NCBI RefSeq assembly: GCF_036884655.1
Contig: NC_088355.1
Span: 17,343,501-17,407,500 of the forward strand
Source of the DNA: Musa acuminata AAA Group
Taxonomy: Eukaryota > Streptophyta > Magnoliopsida > Zingiberales > Musaceae
Direction: 5' to 3'
DNA: 64,000 nucleotides
How positions within the stretch are numbered: the first letter of the stretch is position 1; each line of letters opens with the position of its first letter. Below are positions 10,830 to 22,465 of the stretch, in pieces. The notes under the pieces are model-generated. The model had not been told where the DNA came from and made no database searches. It worked only from the letters and a program-made list of their open reading frames with translations. A program made the translations under genes and the position numbers.

Positions 10830-12115
10830 CTGTTTCCTCTCCTCTTCCAGCTGCAGCTGCCACTGCCGCAGCTGCCTCCCCTTCTCCTCTTCCTCTCTTC
10901 TTCCCTTTTCCTTTCTCTTCTTCTTCCTTTCCTTCTCTTCTTTCCCAGCTGCACTGCTGCAGTCGCAGCCTCAGCCACGGCTGCAACCTCTTCTTCCTCC
11001 CCTGCTCATCTTCCTCTCTTCTTCCCTTTTCCTTTCTCTTCTTCTTCCTTTCCTTCTCTTCTTTCCCAGCTGCACTGCTGCAGTCGTAGCCTCAGCCACG
11101 GTTGCAACCTCTTCTTCCTCCCCTTCTCATCTTCCTCTCCTTCTTCTCTTCCAATTGCAGCTGCCATCGCCGCAGCCGCAGCCCCTTCTTCCCCTTTGCT
11201 TCTTCCTCTCCTTCCCTTCTTTCTTCCTCTTCCTATTTCCCTGCCACAGCCGCAGCCGCAGCTACTTCTTTCCCTTCTCCTCTTTCTTCTCCTTCCTTTC
11301 TTCTTCTTCTCTTCTTCTCCTTCCTCCCCTTCTTCTCCCCGACGAACAGCACTCCTTTCCTTTGTTTCCTCCTGCAGGAAATAGAGGTGCCGCCTCTTCA
11401 CCCGCTTCTACTTCTTCTCTTCTTCCTCACCATCTCTTCCTCTCCTTCTCTTCCAGCTGCAGCTTCCACCGCCGCAGCCGTAGCTCCTCCTTTCCCTTCT
11501 CTTCTTCTTCTCCTCTTCTTCTTCCCTCCTCCTCCCCAGCGTCACACACACCCTCTCCTCTATTTCCTCTGCAGGAAACAGAGGTATCACAACCTCTTCT
11601 CCTGCTTCCTCTTTCTCTTCTCTTCCTCTTCTTCTTCTTCTCCTCTTCGAACGCCCCACACCTCTCCTCTGTTTCCACCTGCAGGAAACAGAGGTGCTGC
11701 AGCCCTAGCTGCTGCCACCTCTCGCTCCTCTCCCTCTTCCCTCTCTTTTCCCTCTTCTTCTCCTTCTCTTCTTCTCCTCTTCCCTTTTCCTCCCCAACGC
11801 CACACACCTCCTCGCTGCAGCCTTGCCACAGCTATCCTCCTCTCCTCTTCTTCTTCTTCTTCTTCTTCTTTTCTTCTTCTTCCCTTCTCCTCCCCAACGC
11901 CCCACACATCCTCTCCTCTGTTTCCACCTGCGGGAAACAGAGGTGCTGCAGCCCTAGCTGTAGCTGCTGCCTCTCTCTCTCTCTCTCTCCTCTCCATCTT
12001 CCCTCTCTTCTTCTTCTTCTTCTTCTTTTCTTCTCTTCTCCCTCTTCTTCCTCCTCTCTTCTTTTCCCTCTTCTTCTTTTCTTCTCTTCTCCCTCAACTT
12101 CTCTTCTTCTTCTCC
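10830..12115. repeat. 1.3-kb polypyrimidine tract with a 121-bp tandem duplication
   Basis: The plus strand is almost entirely C and T (TTCTTC and CCTCTC tracts), interrupted by CAGCTGC and GGAAACAGAGGTG blocks that recur near 11370, 11570, 11685 and 11930. Within it 10891-11011 and 11012-11132 are a 121-bp tandem duplication with only a few differences. Long Ser/Leu/Phe ORFs on plus and Glu/Arg/Lys ORFs on minus are low-complexity artefacts. Confidence 0.85.
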
Positions 12116-12215
12116 CCACGCCCCATCGCTCCTTGAAATTTCTATATTTACATATAGGTCCTCCAATTTACATATAAATCCTTATTAATAATTTTCAAAA
12201 GTGAGGGATATTACA

Positions 12216-13819
12216 GATGCGAGGCGATGGATAGTAGGGCCATGGGCATGGCAGCGCCATGGTACCGCAGAGGCAGGACTTCCATGAAAGTCATTGATCT
12301 CTTGCTCTCATGGAGGGAGAGCGCTTGGTCGTGAAAGGGGCCGAGGAGGTGGAGAATGCAGAGGCAATCTCCAAGTACCGAGACAAGGCTGAAGGGCAGA
12401 GGCCGAAGAACTTCGTAAGACCGGTGTCAATGTGCTTCTTATCAAGATAGCCAAAAGTGAAGGACTTCGGGTCATGCAAGAGTGCATAACCAAAGAACGA
12501 AGCAGGCAGTACGCGGTGCTGTACATTTGCTACTCAGTGGAGTAGGCGGTAGGGTTGATGGAGAAGACGGTACAATCCCAGAGGCGACCAAACCTATGAG
12601 AGAACTACTCCAAGTTGGGGTGAAAACTTTCTGCATTTCAGAAGTTCAATGGCATTAAGAAGGTGAATCATAGTAGCTAACTCAACGCAAGGAGTGCAAA
12701 CACTTCATGTACTTCAGAAGTGTGAGCAAAGAGCAGGCGAAGGCCAGTAACCAGCTCGATGCATGAAGTACAACCTCAAGGAGGCGGGCGAAGTCAAGTA
12801 ACCTTTGTCTTCTCAACTCTTAAGAGAATGGGTGAAACCGAGTACCCCAATTCTCTTAACTATCCAGCAGGTTAACCCTTTGTTATAGATACAGGATTCC
12901 AATTCGAGGAACCTATCTTATAAGGGAGTTTATTATAGATACAGGATTCCAATTCGACTGTTAGATTCCTTTGTTATAGAGCATCCGTGAAAGATTCAAT
13001 TCATTCTGTGACGTTACTAGCCCTCAAAGATATTCTCTAAGACACCTGAGGCTAAACTCCTTACCTACCTCTTTTCCTTGCTTACTTCTGTCTATCATAC
13101 CTAGTTCATTCTTAAGATTCTGCCCGTGCTTACTTTTGTCTATCATACCTAGTTCATTCTTTTCATGCACACTTATATAGAAATCTGTAACCTAACACTG
13201 CGTTGCTGTACCAGTATGGAATGGAACTCCTCACTCATAACTCCTAAAACTCAGGAGCAGTTATCACTTCTTATGACTTGTGTTTATTTGTTGCTGCCGC
13301 CACGAAGACTCATTTCATTGGAAAACTTACCAAGTCACTAGCCAAGTCGACAAGCCGCTTTAATATAAGGGCTGATGGTTAAGGTATACACTCCAAATTC
13401 ATTCTAAGCTCCATTAGGGGTATGACATGATGTCTCCTATCTGGCCTCCCTAATAGATGTTACACTAAATTTGAGCCTAACATCTTACCTTGTTCCTAAT
13501 ACTGAGTTAGATTCTTCTTACCGCTGCAAAGCCTGTACTCTCTCTTTCTTACCTTAAAAGCCTGTAATTGATTCTAAAACTGCTACTCGAACCTATATCT
13601 CCACTTCTAATTGCCCTCACTCTACTCTCGTTGCAAAGATGGTTAATACCCCGAGCAGGCTCAGAATACGAAGCTGGAAAAGAAGCTATTAGGTATCAAT
13701 CAAGGTGTTGGCGAAAGCGTATCCGTTCTTGAGTTAGTCTCTTTAGCAAGTAATCAAGAGTTTGAACTTGTACATATGAAATCATCCGTGTTTTTGTGAC
13801 CTCTGCTTTGGTGGGTAAT
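12216..13819. other. Non-coding backbone between the solo LTR and element C
   Basis: 12216 to about 12800 continues the remnant seen at 6862-8017 (same 'ccgcagaggc' style repeats). From about 12810 the character changes to backbone like that at 19248-22465. It holds short duplications: 'tatagatacaggattccaat' near 12887 and 12933, and 'gtctatcatacctagttcat' near 13090 and 13138. No gene, tRNA or other RNA recognised. Confidence 0.45.
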
Positions 13820-14510
13820 TGTTGGGTCCAGCCCATAGGCTTGGACAATTGAACTTTTGGAGCCTAAATCAATAATTAAGAGAGATAGAGTTTGGTGAAG
13901 TGTGTGCAGTGCAGCGTGCAAGAGTGTGCACAGTGAATATGTGCGGCGGCGGAAAAAGGAGAGAGAAATAAAGAAAGAAAAATTAGGTTTTTGAGTTTTC
14001 TGCTTGACGATCTGTGGTCAAACGTTGTCAGTTTCGACTCAAATTTTATGTGAAGAATCTTTGAAGCAAACTTTACAATCCTAACGGTGTTGATCTACAG
14101 TTTACCCTCTCTAAGGTACTTTTCTGTTATATTCACTTTGTGAGATCTAAATTTTCTTACGATGAGATCCACCTTATGTGATGAAAATAGGTTATTCTTG
14201 AGCTAAAATCTATGATCTTGATGTTATTGTGATCCTCTAGTTATCTAGAGAAGACCTATTGTAAACATGTTATCATTATTATTGATAGTGGAAGTTTGAG
14301 GTGGACTATGGTCCCGTGGTTTTTTCCACATTGGGTTTTCCACGTTTAAAAGATTTGGTCTCACTATGTGATTGAAGTTTTGCCCTATTGTTTATGCTGT
14401 GCTGGTTGATATTTTCATTTGGATATCAAGTTGGTATTTTGATGAGGAACTCATTTTGATACACAAAGAGGGAAAGAATTATTCCGCTTTAATATGTTTT
14501 TTCCCAACTA
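13820..14510 (+). repeat. Element C 5' LTR
   Basis: Starts TGTTGGGTCCAGCCC and ends near 14508-14510 just before the primer site; the terminal CA appears mutated (...CCCAACTA). The partner is 18555-19247. By eye the pair differ by substitutions and small indels throughout. No clear TATA box was found. Confidence 0.82.
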
Positions 14511-14511
14511 G

Positions 14512-14523
14512 TGGTATCAGAGC
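14512..14523 (+). promoter_or_regulatory. Element C primer-binding site
   Basis: TGGTATCAGAGC directly after the 5' LTR, complementary to initiator tRNA-Met. It primes minus-strand cDNA synthesis in copia elements. Confidence 0.9.
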
Positions 14524-14563
14524 AACAGATTGTTTGGTGCTAGTTTTTTCTTGTGTGATTGAA

Positions 14564-15412
14564 ATGGAGTCTGATGGTATCATTAAATTAAACTCATTAA
14601 ATTATTCCACTTGGAGGCGTCTGATGGAAGATTTGCTTTATTGCAAAGATTTGTATAAGCCTATCAAGGTTAAAGATAAACCTTCTACTATGAATGATGA
14701 ATAATGGGAAGTTCAACATAGAAAAGCTATTCCCTATATTAGAAGATTGATGGATATAAACTTGCATGAGCATATTTCTGATGAAACCAGAGCTGATGTT
14801 ATTTGGCAAAGGTTAGAAAACCTCTTTACGAAAAAGACAATGGGAAATAGAATTTCTCTCCTCAGAATGCTTGTAAATTTGAAGTATAAAGATGATGGTA
14901 ATATTGTTGAGCACATAAGCCTATTTCAGAGTCTTGCAAACAAGTTGGTTACTATGAAAATGAATATAGATGATGAGATGCAGAGATTATTACTTCTCAG
15001 CTCTTTACCAGAAAGTTGGAAAACGTATGTGGTAACTATTTGTAACTCCACGCCAAAGGGGACTCTAACCATAGATATGGTTAAAGACAGTTTGCTAAAT
15101 GAAGATGCTAGAAGGAAAGAGCAGGGTGAATCTTCTTCTAGTGCATTTGTTACTGAAAAACAAGAAAGACGTGGAAGAAGTCATAGCAGAAACCCACATG
15201 GATATAGAGGAAGATCCAAGTCTAAAAGAGATATCAAATGTTTTCACTGTAATAAGCCAGGTCACATGAAGAAAAAGTGTAGGTTTTGGAAGCAAGAACA
15301 AAATGAAATGAAGAAAAATGAGAAAGAGACCAATACAGTTGCTGCTGAAGGTAATATCACTATTGTCTGTGATGAAGGTTATGTTAGTCTTATAGCTCAG
15401 GACAGTAATTGA
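14564..15412 (+). pseudogene. Element C gag (broken by stop codons)
   Basis: Opens at ATG 14564 (MESDGIIKLNS), 41 bp after the PBS. An in-frame TAA at 14702-14704 splits it, after which the same frame continues as UBN2-type gag with RLLLLSSLPESWKTY. An Arg/Ser-rich linker and an intact CCHC knuckle (CFHCNKPGHMKKKC, near 15238-15280) follow. A TGA at 15410-15412 separates gag from protease where a Trp codon is expected. Gag would form the particle shell; here no full-length product is possible. Confidence 0.83.
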
Positions 15413-16025
15413 GTAATTGACTTTGGTGCTTCATTTCATGTCACTTCTCATGGTGATTTCTTTATATCTTACACTACTGGTGAATTTGGTAATGTCAGAA
15501 TGGGAAACAGTGGTACATCTAAGATTGTGGGTATTGGAGATATTTGCTTGGAGACCAGTATTGTGAGCAAATTAATACTCAAAGATATAAGGTATGTTCC
15601 AAATATTCGTCTTAACTTGATATCTATAGGTAGACTTGATGATGAGGGCTTTGCACATTATTTTGGTGAAAGTAAATGGAAACTCACTAAAAGGTTATCT
15701 GATTGTGGCAAAAGGAAAGAATATTAACTCTTTTTAGGTCATGGAAGCTAAGCTACACAAAGGAGAGATTAATGCAATTCAAAAAGGTGAAAGTATAGAT
15801 CTTTGGCATAAGAGGCTTGGACATATCAGCGAGAAGGGACTTCAAATTCTTGCTAGAAAGCAGTTCTTACCAGAGTTGCAAGGTACATCTCTTAAATCTT
15901 GTTATCATTGCTTAGTTGGAAAAACACATAGAGTTGCATTTCAGACATATCCATCATCTAGAAGATCATATATTATTGATTTAGTTCATACTGATGTTTG
16001 TACTATGCAAACTAGAACTCTTTGA
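15413..16025 (+). pseudogene. Element C protease and integrase zinc finger (frameshifted)
   Basis: After the TGA the frame continues as copia protease, but the catalytic D-S/T-G reads IDFGAS, with Phe in place of the Ser/Thr. A stop at about 15725 and a +1 shift lead to the frame beginning near 15741, which carries the integrase HHCC zinc finger (LWHKRLGH, then CYHC) and the start of the core (LVHTDVC). A TGA at 16023-16025 ends it; the same frame resumes immediately. Confidence 0.8.
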
Positions 16026-17315
16026 GGTGCTCTTTATTTTGTTACTTTTATTGATGACCATTCTAGAAAAGTGTGGGCTTTTGCTTTGAAATCTAAAGAC
16101 CAGGTACTCGATGTTTTCAAAGAGTTTCTTATCAGTATTGAAAGAGAAACTAGCAGAAAACTAAAGTGTATTCGATCGAATAATGGTGGCGAGTACAGGG
16201 GTCCTTTTGAGAATTATTGCAGGTTTCATGGAATCAGGCTCGAGAAAATAGTTCCTAAAAGTCCTCAGCAGAATGGTGTGGCAGAAAGGATGAACAGAAC
16301 CATTGAAGAAAGGATTAGGTGTATGCTTTCTCACGCCAAGTTACCGAAGTCATTTTGGGGAGAGGCTATAAGAACTACAATTGACCTGATAAATCTTTCT
16401 CCATTAGTTCCTTTGCAAGGTGATGTTCCAAAGAGAGTATGGAGAGGAAAAGATATATCTTATAATCATTTGAGAGTCTTTGGGTGTAAAGCATTTGTTC
16501 ATATTCCCAAAGATGAGAGGTCCAAGATTGATAATAAGGCAAAAGTATGTATCTTCTTGGGATATGGTCATGAAGAGTTTGGTTACAGATTATGGAATCC
16601 AGTGAACAAGAAGATTATTAGAAGTAGAGATGTTGTGTTTCTTGAAGACCAATTATTTGATGATGGTGATAATATTGAGAAGCCAGAAACCTCTGTTTAT
16701 ATTCCTTGGAGTTTGGGTCCAGTTCCTTCACCTATAGTTCATGATGATCATGGGGGAGATGAACAAGAAGATTGTGGTGAGAATACCAGTGATGATACAC
16801 CTACAGTTGATGATGCTGAACCAACTAAACAGGCACCTCCACCACCAATTGAGATTCCATTGAGAAGATCCACTAGAGAGCGACAACCCTCTACTAGATA
16901 TCCTCCACATGAGTATGTTATACTTACTGATGGGGGAGAGCCAGAAATTTACCAAGAAGCTATTCTACATGAGAATAAGAATGAGTGGGTTAAAGCCATG
17001 CAAGAAGAGATGAGATCCTTACTTGAGAACCACACCTATGACTTCGTAAAATTGCCTAAAGAGAAGAAAGCTCTCAAGAATAAGTTGGTTTATAAATTGA
17101 AGACTGAAAATAATAGCTCACAACAGAGATACAAGGCACGACTAGTTGTGAAAAGATTCAGTCAGAAGAAAGGTATTGACTTTGAAGAAATATTTTCTCC
17201 AGTTGTGAAAATGTCCTCTATCCGAGTTGTTCTTGGTTTGGCTGCCCGCTTGAATTTAGAAGTTGAGCAACTTGATGTAAAAACATCATTTCTTCATGGT
17301 GACTTAGAAGAATAA
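16026..17315 (+). pseudogene. Element C integrase core and RT N-terminus
   Basis: Continues the frame of the preceding segment. The second integrase acid is lost: the conserved RS-D-NGGEY motif reads RSNNGGEY here, Asn for Asp. The Glu-bearing NGVAERMNR is present. A long acidic, Pro-rich linker leads to RT fingers and palm (YKARLVVKR, EQLDVKTSFLHGD). It ends in TAA at 17313-17315, where Glu precedes. The RT frame continues beyond with a further TAG at 17416-17418. At least two enzymes are therefore inactivated by substitutions as well as stops. Confidence 0.82.
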
Positions 17316-18483
17316 ATTTACATGGAGCAACCAGAAGGTTTCAAAGTTAAGGGAAAAGAAAATATGGTGTGTAAACTTAGAAAAAGCTTATATGGACTCA
17401 AACAGGCACCTAGATAGTGGTATAAGAAGTTTGATTCCTTTATGATGAGCCAAGGGTATGATAAAACCACATCTGATCATTGTGTGTTTATGAAGAAATT
17501 TTCAGATGATGATTTTATTATTTTACCGCTATATGTTGATGATATGCTGATTGTTGGCCATGATATTGGAAAAATTGGAAAGTTTAAAAGAGAGCTAAGT
17601 AAGTCTTTTGCCATAAAAGACTTAGGATCGGTGAAACAAATACTTGACATGAAGATTCTTCGTGATAAGAAGAAAAGACTTGGGATCGGTGAAACAAATA
17701 CTTGGCCTGAAGATTCTTCGTGATAAGAAGAAAAGGAAGATTTGGTTATCTCAAGAGACTTACATTGAAAAGGTTCTTGAAAGATTCAACATGAGTAAAG
17801 CCAAAGCAGTTTGTTCCCCACTTGCAGGTTATTTCAAGCTTAGTTCGAAACAATGTCCTACAAGTGAGAAAGAAAAAAAAGAAATGTCCAGAGTGCCTTA
17901 CTTATCTGCAGTAGGCAGTTTGATGTATGTTATGGTTTGTACTAGGCCAGATATAGCTCATGCAGTTGGAGTTGTTAGCCGATTTCTCTCAAATCTTGGA
18001 AAGGAACATTGGGCAGTAGTAAAATGAATATTAAGATATCTAAGAGGTACTTCCAGGTTGTGTTTATGTTTTGACAATGATGAACCTGTGTTAGAAGGTT
18101 ACACAGATGCAGACATGGCAAGTGATACTGATTCTAGGAAGTCCACTTCGGGATTCTTGATGACATTTATAGGAGGAGCAATCTCTTGGCAGTCTAAGTT
18201 ACAGAAGTGTGTTGCTCTCTCAACCACAGAAGCAGAATACATAGCAATTACTGAAGCCTACAAGGAAGCTTTATGGATGAAAAAGTTTCTACAGGAATTG
18301 GGCTTGAAACAGGAAGGATATACTATTTACTGTGACAGTTAGAGTGTCATTCACCTCTCTAAGAATTCAACATACCATTCTAGATCCAAGCATATTGATG
18401 TGAGATATTACTGGATTCATGATGTACTTGAGATGAAAGAATTACAGTTGGAAAAAGTATATATTAACAAAGTCTTTGCCTAA
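17316..18483 (+). pseudogene. Element C RT C-terminus and RNase H
   Basis: The segment contains LKQAPR-stop-WYKKF and the catalytic LYVDDML motif near 17530-17550. A 58-bp tandem duplication (17619-17734) then shifts the frame. The second frame continues with the RT thumb, VGSLMYVMVCTRPDIAHAVG, and RNase H ([18 protein letters not shown]). Stops at 18025-18027 (TGA) and 18340-18342 (TAG) break it. The frame ends at TAA 18481-18483 before the polypurine tract. Confidence 0.82.
17619..17734 (+). repeat. 58-bp tandem duplication inside element C RT
   Basis: Copies 17619-17676 and 17677-17734 share almost every base (GACTTAGGATCGG against GACTTGGGATCGG at their starts). The length is not a multiple of three, so it shifts the reading frame, which explains why RT continues in a different frame after this point. 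Confidence 0.92.
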
Positions 18484-18536
18484 GGAGAAGCTTGAAGTAT
18501 GTAGGCGAAGAGCGGGCTTGGTACAGCCCACCATAT

Positions 18537-18554
18537 GAGCTGGAGAGGGAGAAT
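18537..18554 (+). promoter_or_regulatory. Element C polypurine tract
   Basis: GAGCTGGAGAGGGAGAAT lies directly before the 3' LTR start. Purine-rich tracts at this site prime plus-strand DNA synthesis. Confidence 0.75.
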
Positions 18555-19247
18555 TGTTGGATCCCGCCCATATGTGGGCTTGGACAATTGGGCTTTTGGA
18601 GCCCAAATCAACAATTAAGAGAGATAGGGTTTGGTGAAGTGTGTAGTTCAGCGTGCAAGAGTGTGCACAGTGAACATGTGCGGCGGAATGCAAAGGAGAG
18701 AGAAATAGAAAGAGAAAAATTAGGTTTTTGATTTTTCTGCTTGACGATCTGTGGCCAAACGTTGTCAGTTTCGACCCAAATTTTATGTGGAGAATCCTTG
18801 CAGCAAACTCTACAATCCTAACGGTGTTGATCTATAGTTTACCCTCTCTATGGTACTTTCCTGCTATATCCACTTTGTGAGACCTAGAATTCTCTTACGA
18901 GGAGATCCACCTTATGTGATGAAGATAGGCTATTCTTGAGCCAAAATCTATGATCTTGATGTTATTGTGATCCTCTAGTTATCTAGAGAAGACATATTGT
19001 AAACCTGTTATCATTATTATTGGTAGTGAAAGTTTGAGGTGGACTACGGTCTCGTGGTTTTTCCCACATTGGGTTTTTCACGTTTAAAAGATTTGATTTC
19101 ACTATGTGATTGAAGTTTTGCTCTATTATTTATGCTGTGCTGGTTGATATTTTCATTTGGATATCAAGTTGATATTTTGATGAGGAACCCATTTTGATTC
19201 ACAAAGAGGGAAAGAATTATTCTACTTTAACATGTTTTTTCCAAACA
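18555..19247 (+). repeat. Element C 3' LTR
   Basis: TGTTGGATCC...CCAAACA, 693 bp, homologous along its whole length to 13820-14510. The flank ATAAG does not match the left flank GTAAT, so no TSD is visible. Confidence 0.85.
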
Positions 19248-20751
19248 ATAAGGAAACTTCTTGTCCAGTGCACCCTATAAGAGAAGAGAAAACTAAGCTA
19301 ATGCACCTCGAACTAAGGAAGATAATCATAATCATAATAAGAGGTTCACTTAAACCGCAAAAGATAGTGTTGCAGTTCAATTATAAGCAGAAGACGTTTA
19401 TTCAAGTTCCGAGTAAAGATCAGAAGTAGGAACAGTAGTAGTAAATTAAGTTTCTAGTAAATAAGATACTAGCTTGGAAGCAGGGAGTGGGGAATTCCCT
19501 GGAAAGCAGGGCCCTTACTATTAATTGCAGGGAATCAGAAAGTACTGGCTTTGGTTGAAACAAGCTTGAGTCAAGGTCGGCAAGAGTGAGAGTGGAAAGG
19601 AAAGTAGTTAAGTCAGTTCATTTCACCAAAACCCGTGTTTTTTGATAGCAACCAGATTTCCCCTGCTAGATCATAAAAAATAACTTCTTTTTTTTGAAGA
19701 AACCCGGGTACGAAGACAGGACTTGTACATAACTCCTTATAGCACATCTATGTTGTTGCTGACGCGCAGCGTCGTGTGCCGCTGTTTGTCGGCTGCAACC
19801 CTGTTTTCGCTAATAGATCCAAATATTTCTATGATTTTTTTGACGAAACACGGGATTTTTCATAGCAACGTATACTTAGTCAGTACTACCGGGATGGGAT
19901 TCCACTCTAAGGTCAGAATGAAACTCCGCTGGTAATATAACTGCTTACATACACTCTAGTAGTGACTTGGCCCTGTTACTTGTGTCTGCTTGTCTACTTG
20001 CCTAGTTGCTTGGCTCATATACTTTACTTGGTCAGTTGCTTGCCCCTGTTCTCGAGTGGTGACTTGGCCGGTAGGTGCGAGGAAATAATGTTTCTGTTCC
20101 GGTTCAAAAGAAGGGTATGTTGTATCTTTACTTAGATTTAGCAGTTTGAATCTCTTAGGGGGTGCTCAAACTCAAGTCATTGCTCAAACAGAGGATCAGA
20201 ACTAAGGTAGAAAACTATCGAGTAAGAAGAACACCGGACCGGAACTACTATATCTACTATCATGCCTTGCCCACCTCTCTTATCTTGTACTAAACTACTT
20301 GTTGGGGCAAGAATTAAACCACTAAAAATCAGAATGAAACTCAAAACTAGGAATAAGGAAAAGTAGGAATGAAACAAGAAAGTAGTATTGGCGAACACAG
20401 GATTTGGCGGCTAGTATAGTTTACTTGCTTGCTTGTGTGGATAGGTATGATAGTAGCCAGCTGCTTGGCTGTTGTTATTCTTACAGTGGAGTTTGAGGCC
20501 TTGGCTGCTAGTCTTCTTGCCTGGCTTTACTACCTGATTTATAACTAGCTTCTTTACTTGTCGACTTCCCTGAAACCCAATTCGGATATTCTGTATTGAG
20601 AGAAAGAGAACTACTAGGAGTTAACCTGATTCCTTTCCTACTGGTAGTTAGTAAGTTGGGGAGCTCAATTCTAATTCCCATGAGTGCGCTATTACTTAAG
20701 GAACATAACTTACCGCTTCCCTCGATGGTTCAGCTACTTCTGATTCTAAAG

Positions 20752-20799
<48 letters not shown>

Positions 20800-22465
20800 T
20801 GGACTTAACACTTTAGGAATAGCTAAACTCAAATGAAAACAAAGAGAGATTTGAGTTCCCTTGACTAAGTAGACACACTGTAGGGGAAAATAGCTATCAA
20901 AATATCTCTTCTTAAACAGATTAAACAGCTTCGCGACTCTGACTCTGACTTTCCTACTAGTGAGTTTCATTCTTTCACTACTTAGTTTCATTCTAAGTCT
21001 TATATTTGTACGCGGCACAACTCAGTACTTCTGGGCCACTACTTTAAAGGGACTGTAAACTCAAGTAATTGGTAATTTAAATACGGTATTGAAGTCAAGC
21101 CTGAGGGAAAAGAGCAATGGGGTCAAGATTATAGGCAAAAATACATTTATGCAACCGACAAGTCTATTTCATAGGGCATTTCCCATAAAATATCTAAAGA
21201 TGCGAAATCATTCCTTTTATGTCCCTATCTTGCCTGTCCTGTGTTCTAGAGCAACCCGAGTTCTGGTTCTGGTTCCCTTTCCTTTAAGAATTGAGTTGAC
21301 TTACCGCTACTCATGAACTCACTTTTACTGTGGCTTGCCCCTAAGAATTGAGTTGACTTACCGCGACTCATAAACTCTCTTTCCTTTAACACTAGCGGCC
21401 CTGCTAGCAACTATTCACTTAACTTAATTCGGCTCCTATAACTATGGCTACACTGCTTAAAGGGTTAGACTTTAGACCCAAATTTATATACTTAGAAATG
21501 CATTCCTTCTCATCTGTAGATGTTTTTCTTGTGATTTCCCATAATACTAAATAAGTTCTGTTCGAGTGCATTTCTTCTTAATCAAATAGACCCTTTGCCC
21601 TTACTCACCCAGCTTCTTTATAAGATGATTTTACCCGATCCGATGCAGCTCCTTATTCTTATGTAACACTACTTTCAACTTGTTTGCTCTCTTTGGCAAA
21701 GTCAGAATGAGACTATCCACTAACAAGGTTTGAATTGAAGAGTGACCGAGCTACTACTAGAGTGGAAAGGGAACCAGTTCAGTTGCTAGTTGCCAGAGGA
21801 GAGGGATAGTTTGCTCGCCAAGCTTAGTTGTTAGTTGCGCGGCAAGAGGCTCCAGCAATACCAGAGTAGAGGCGACGAACGGGGTTACTCGGCGCCAATT
21901 CTATTCTTTGTTTGGAGGTAACTGTAGTATAACCTAGTAAGAAAACCTCAAAGTCAAGTCGGAAAACAGGGATTCTATCCTATGTGTTTCATAATCAAAC
22001 TGGGATTCTAGCCGGATTCCACCCTAATGGAAAGTTTAGAGATATGCTTCTTCAGTTGAGTTTGCCGGAGCAAGACTAAGTAGCGGTGCTTGACGTCGGT
22101 GCGAGTGTTGCGGAAGAGTACTAAGGAAAGAGTAAAAAAGTTAGAATCAATTCGATCTGAAGCTCCTGGGCAAACAACTATGTTAGACCAAGCAACGACT
22201 AGTGGAATTAGTTGAATACCGAGTTTCATATCCATAGTTTTATCAGTTTTCCTATAGAAAGTGAGATGGCTAATAGTTTCTTGGCCCTGTTCCTGTTCTC
22301 AAATAGGGTTATGACCGATATGAGTTCAATTCAGTATCTGTTGCCAGAGTTAGGTTAGTTTCAATCAGTATTAGTTTACATAAGTTATGAAAGTCGAGTC
22401 AGTTATGAAAGTGACGTTGCTTGCCCTATAAACTCTCTGCCTTGCCCGGGTAGCAAGTAGTAGAG
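19248..22465. other. Non-coding backbone resembling organellar intergenic DNA
   Basis: 3.2 kb with no supported gene, tRNA or rRNA. The composition is moderate in GC and rich in short words such as 'cttgcctagttgcttgg', unlike the neighbouring retroelements. A 36-bp block 'taagaattgagttgacttacc..' occurs at 21285 and again at 21342. The style reminds me of plant mitochondrial intergenic sequence, which would make it a nuclear mitochondrial insert, but no mitochondrial gene is visible. It is contiguous with 44871 onward once element D is removed. The last five bases (TAGAG) are the TSD of D. Confidence 0.4.
20751..20797. repeat. (GA)n microsatellite
   Basis: GAAAGAAAGA followed by about 18 GA units. 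A simple-sequence repeat, likely length-variable. Confidence 0.95.

Larger units (their letters stand above)
8023..12215. mobile_element. 4,193-bp solo LTR (long-LTR Gypsy-like), TSD GATGC
   Basis: The insertion begins TGTCACGCCCCTC and ends GAGGGATATTACA, an imperfect terminal inverted repeat with TG...CA ends. It is flanked by the perfect 5-bp duplication GATGC at 8018-8022 and 12216-12220. It holds no gag or pol, no primer site and no internal LTR boundary, so a solo LTR left by LTR-LTR recombination is the simplest reading. TGTCACGCCCC termini and multi-kb LTRs suggest a Tekay/Del-type chromovirus; that is inference. Three internal repeat domains make up much of it. Orientation is not certain. 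Confidence 0.75.
13820..19247 (+). mobile_element. Element C: degenerate Tork-like Ty1/copia retrotransposon
   Basis: A full-length structure on the plus strand: 5' LTR, tRNA-Met PBS, gag, protease, integrase, RT, RNase H, polypurine tract, 3' LTR. The gag layout (CCHC, LLLLSSLPESW motif) and short LTRs (about 690 bp) resemble the Tork/Tnt1 lineage, as does element F. The LTR pair is clearly diverged, and the coding region has many stops plus frameshifts, so it is old and dead. No matching 5-bp TSD is visible (GTAAT left, ATAAG right). Confidence 0.88.

Noticed and set aside
11102..12177. ORFs of 340-344 codons rich in Ser, Leu, Phe and Pro
   Set aside because: They are translations of the CT-only tract, overlap in two frames, and mirror Arg/Glu ORFs on the other strand. 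No domain or codon signal.
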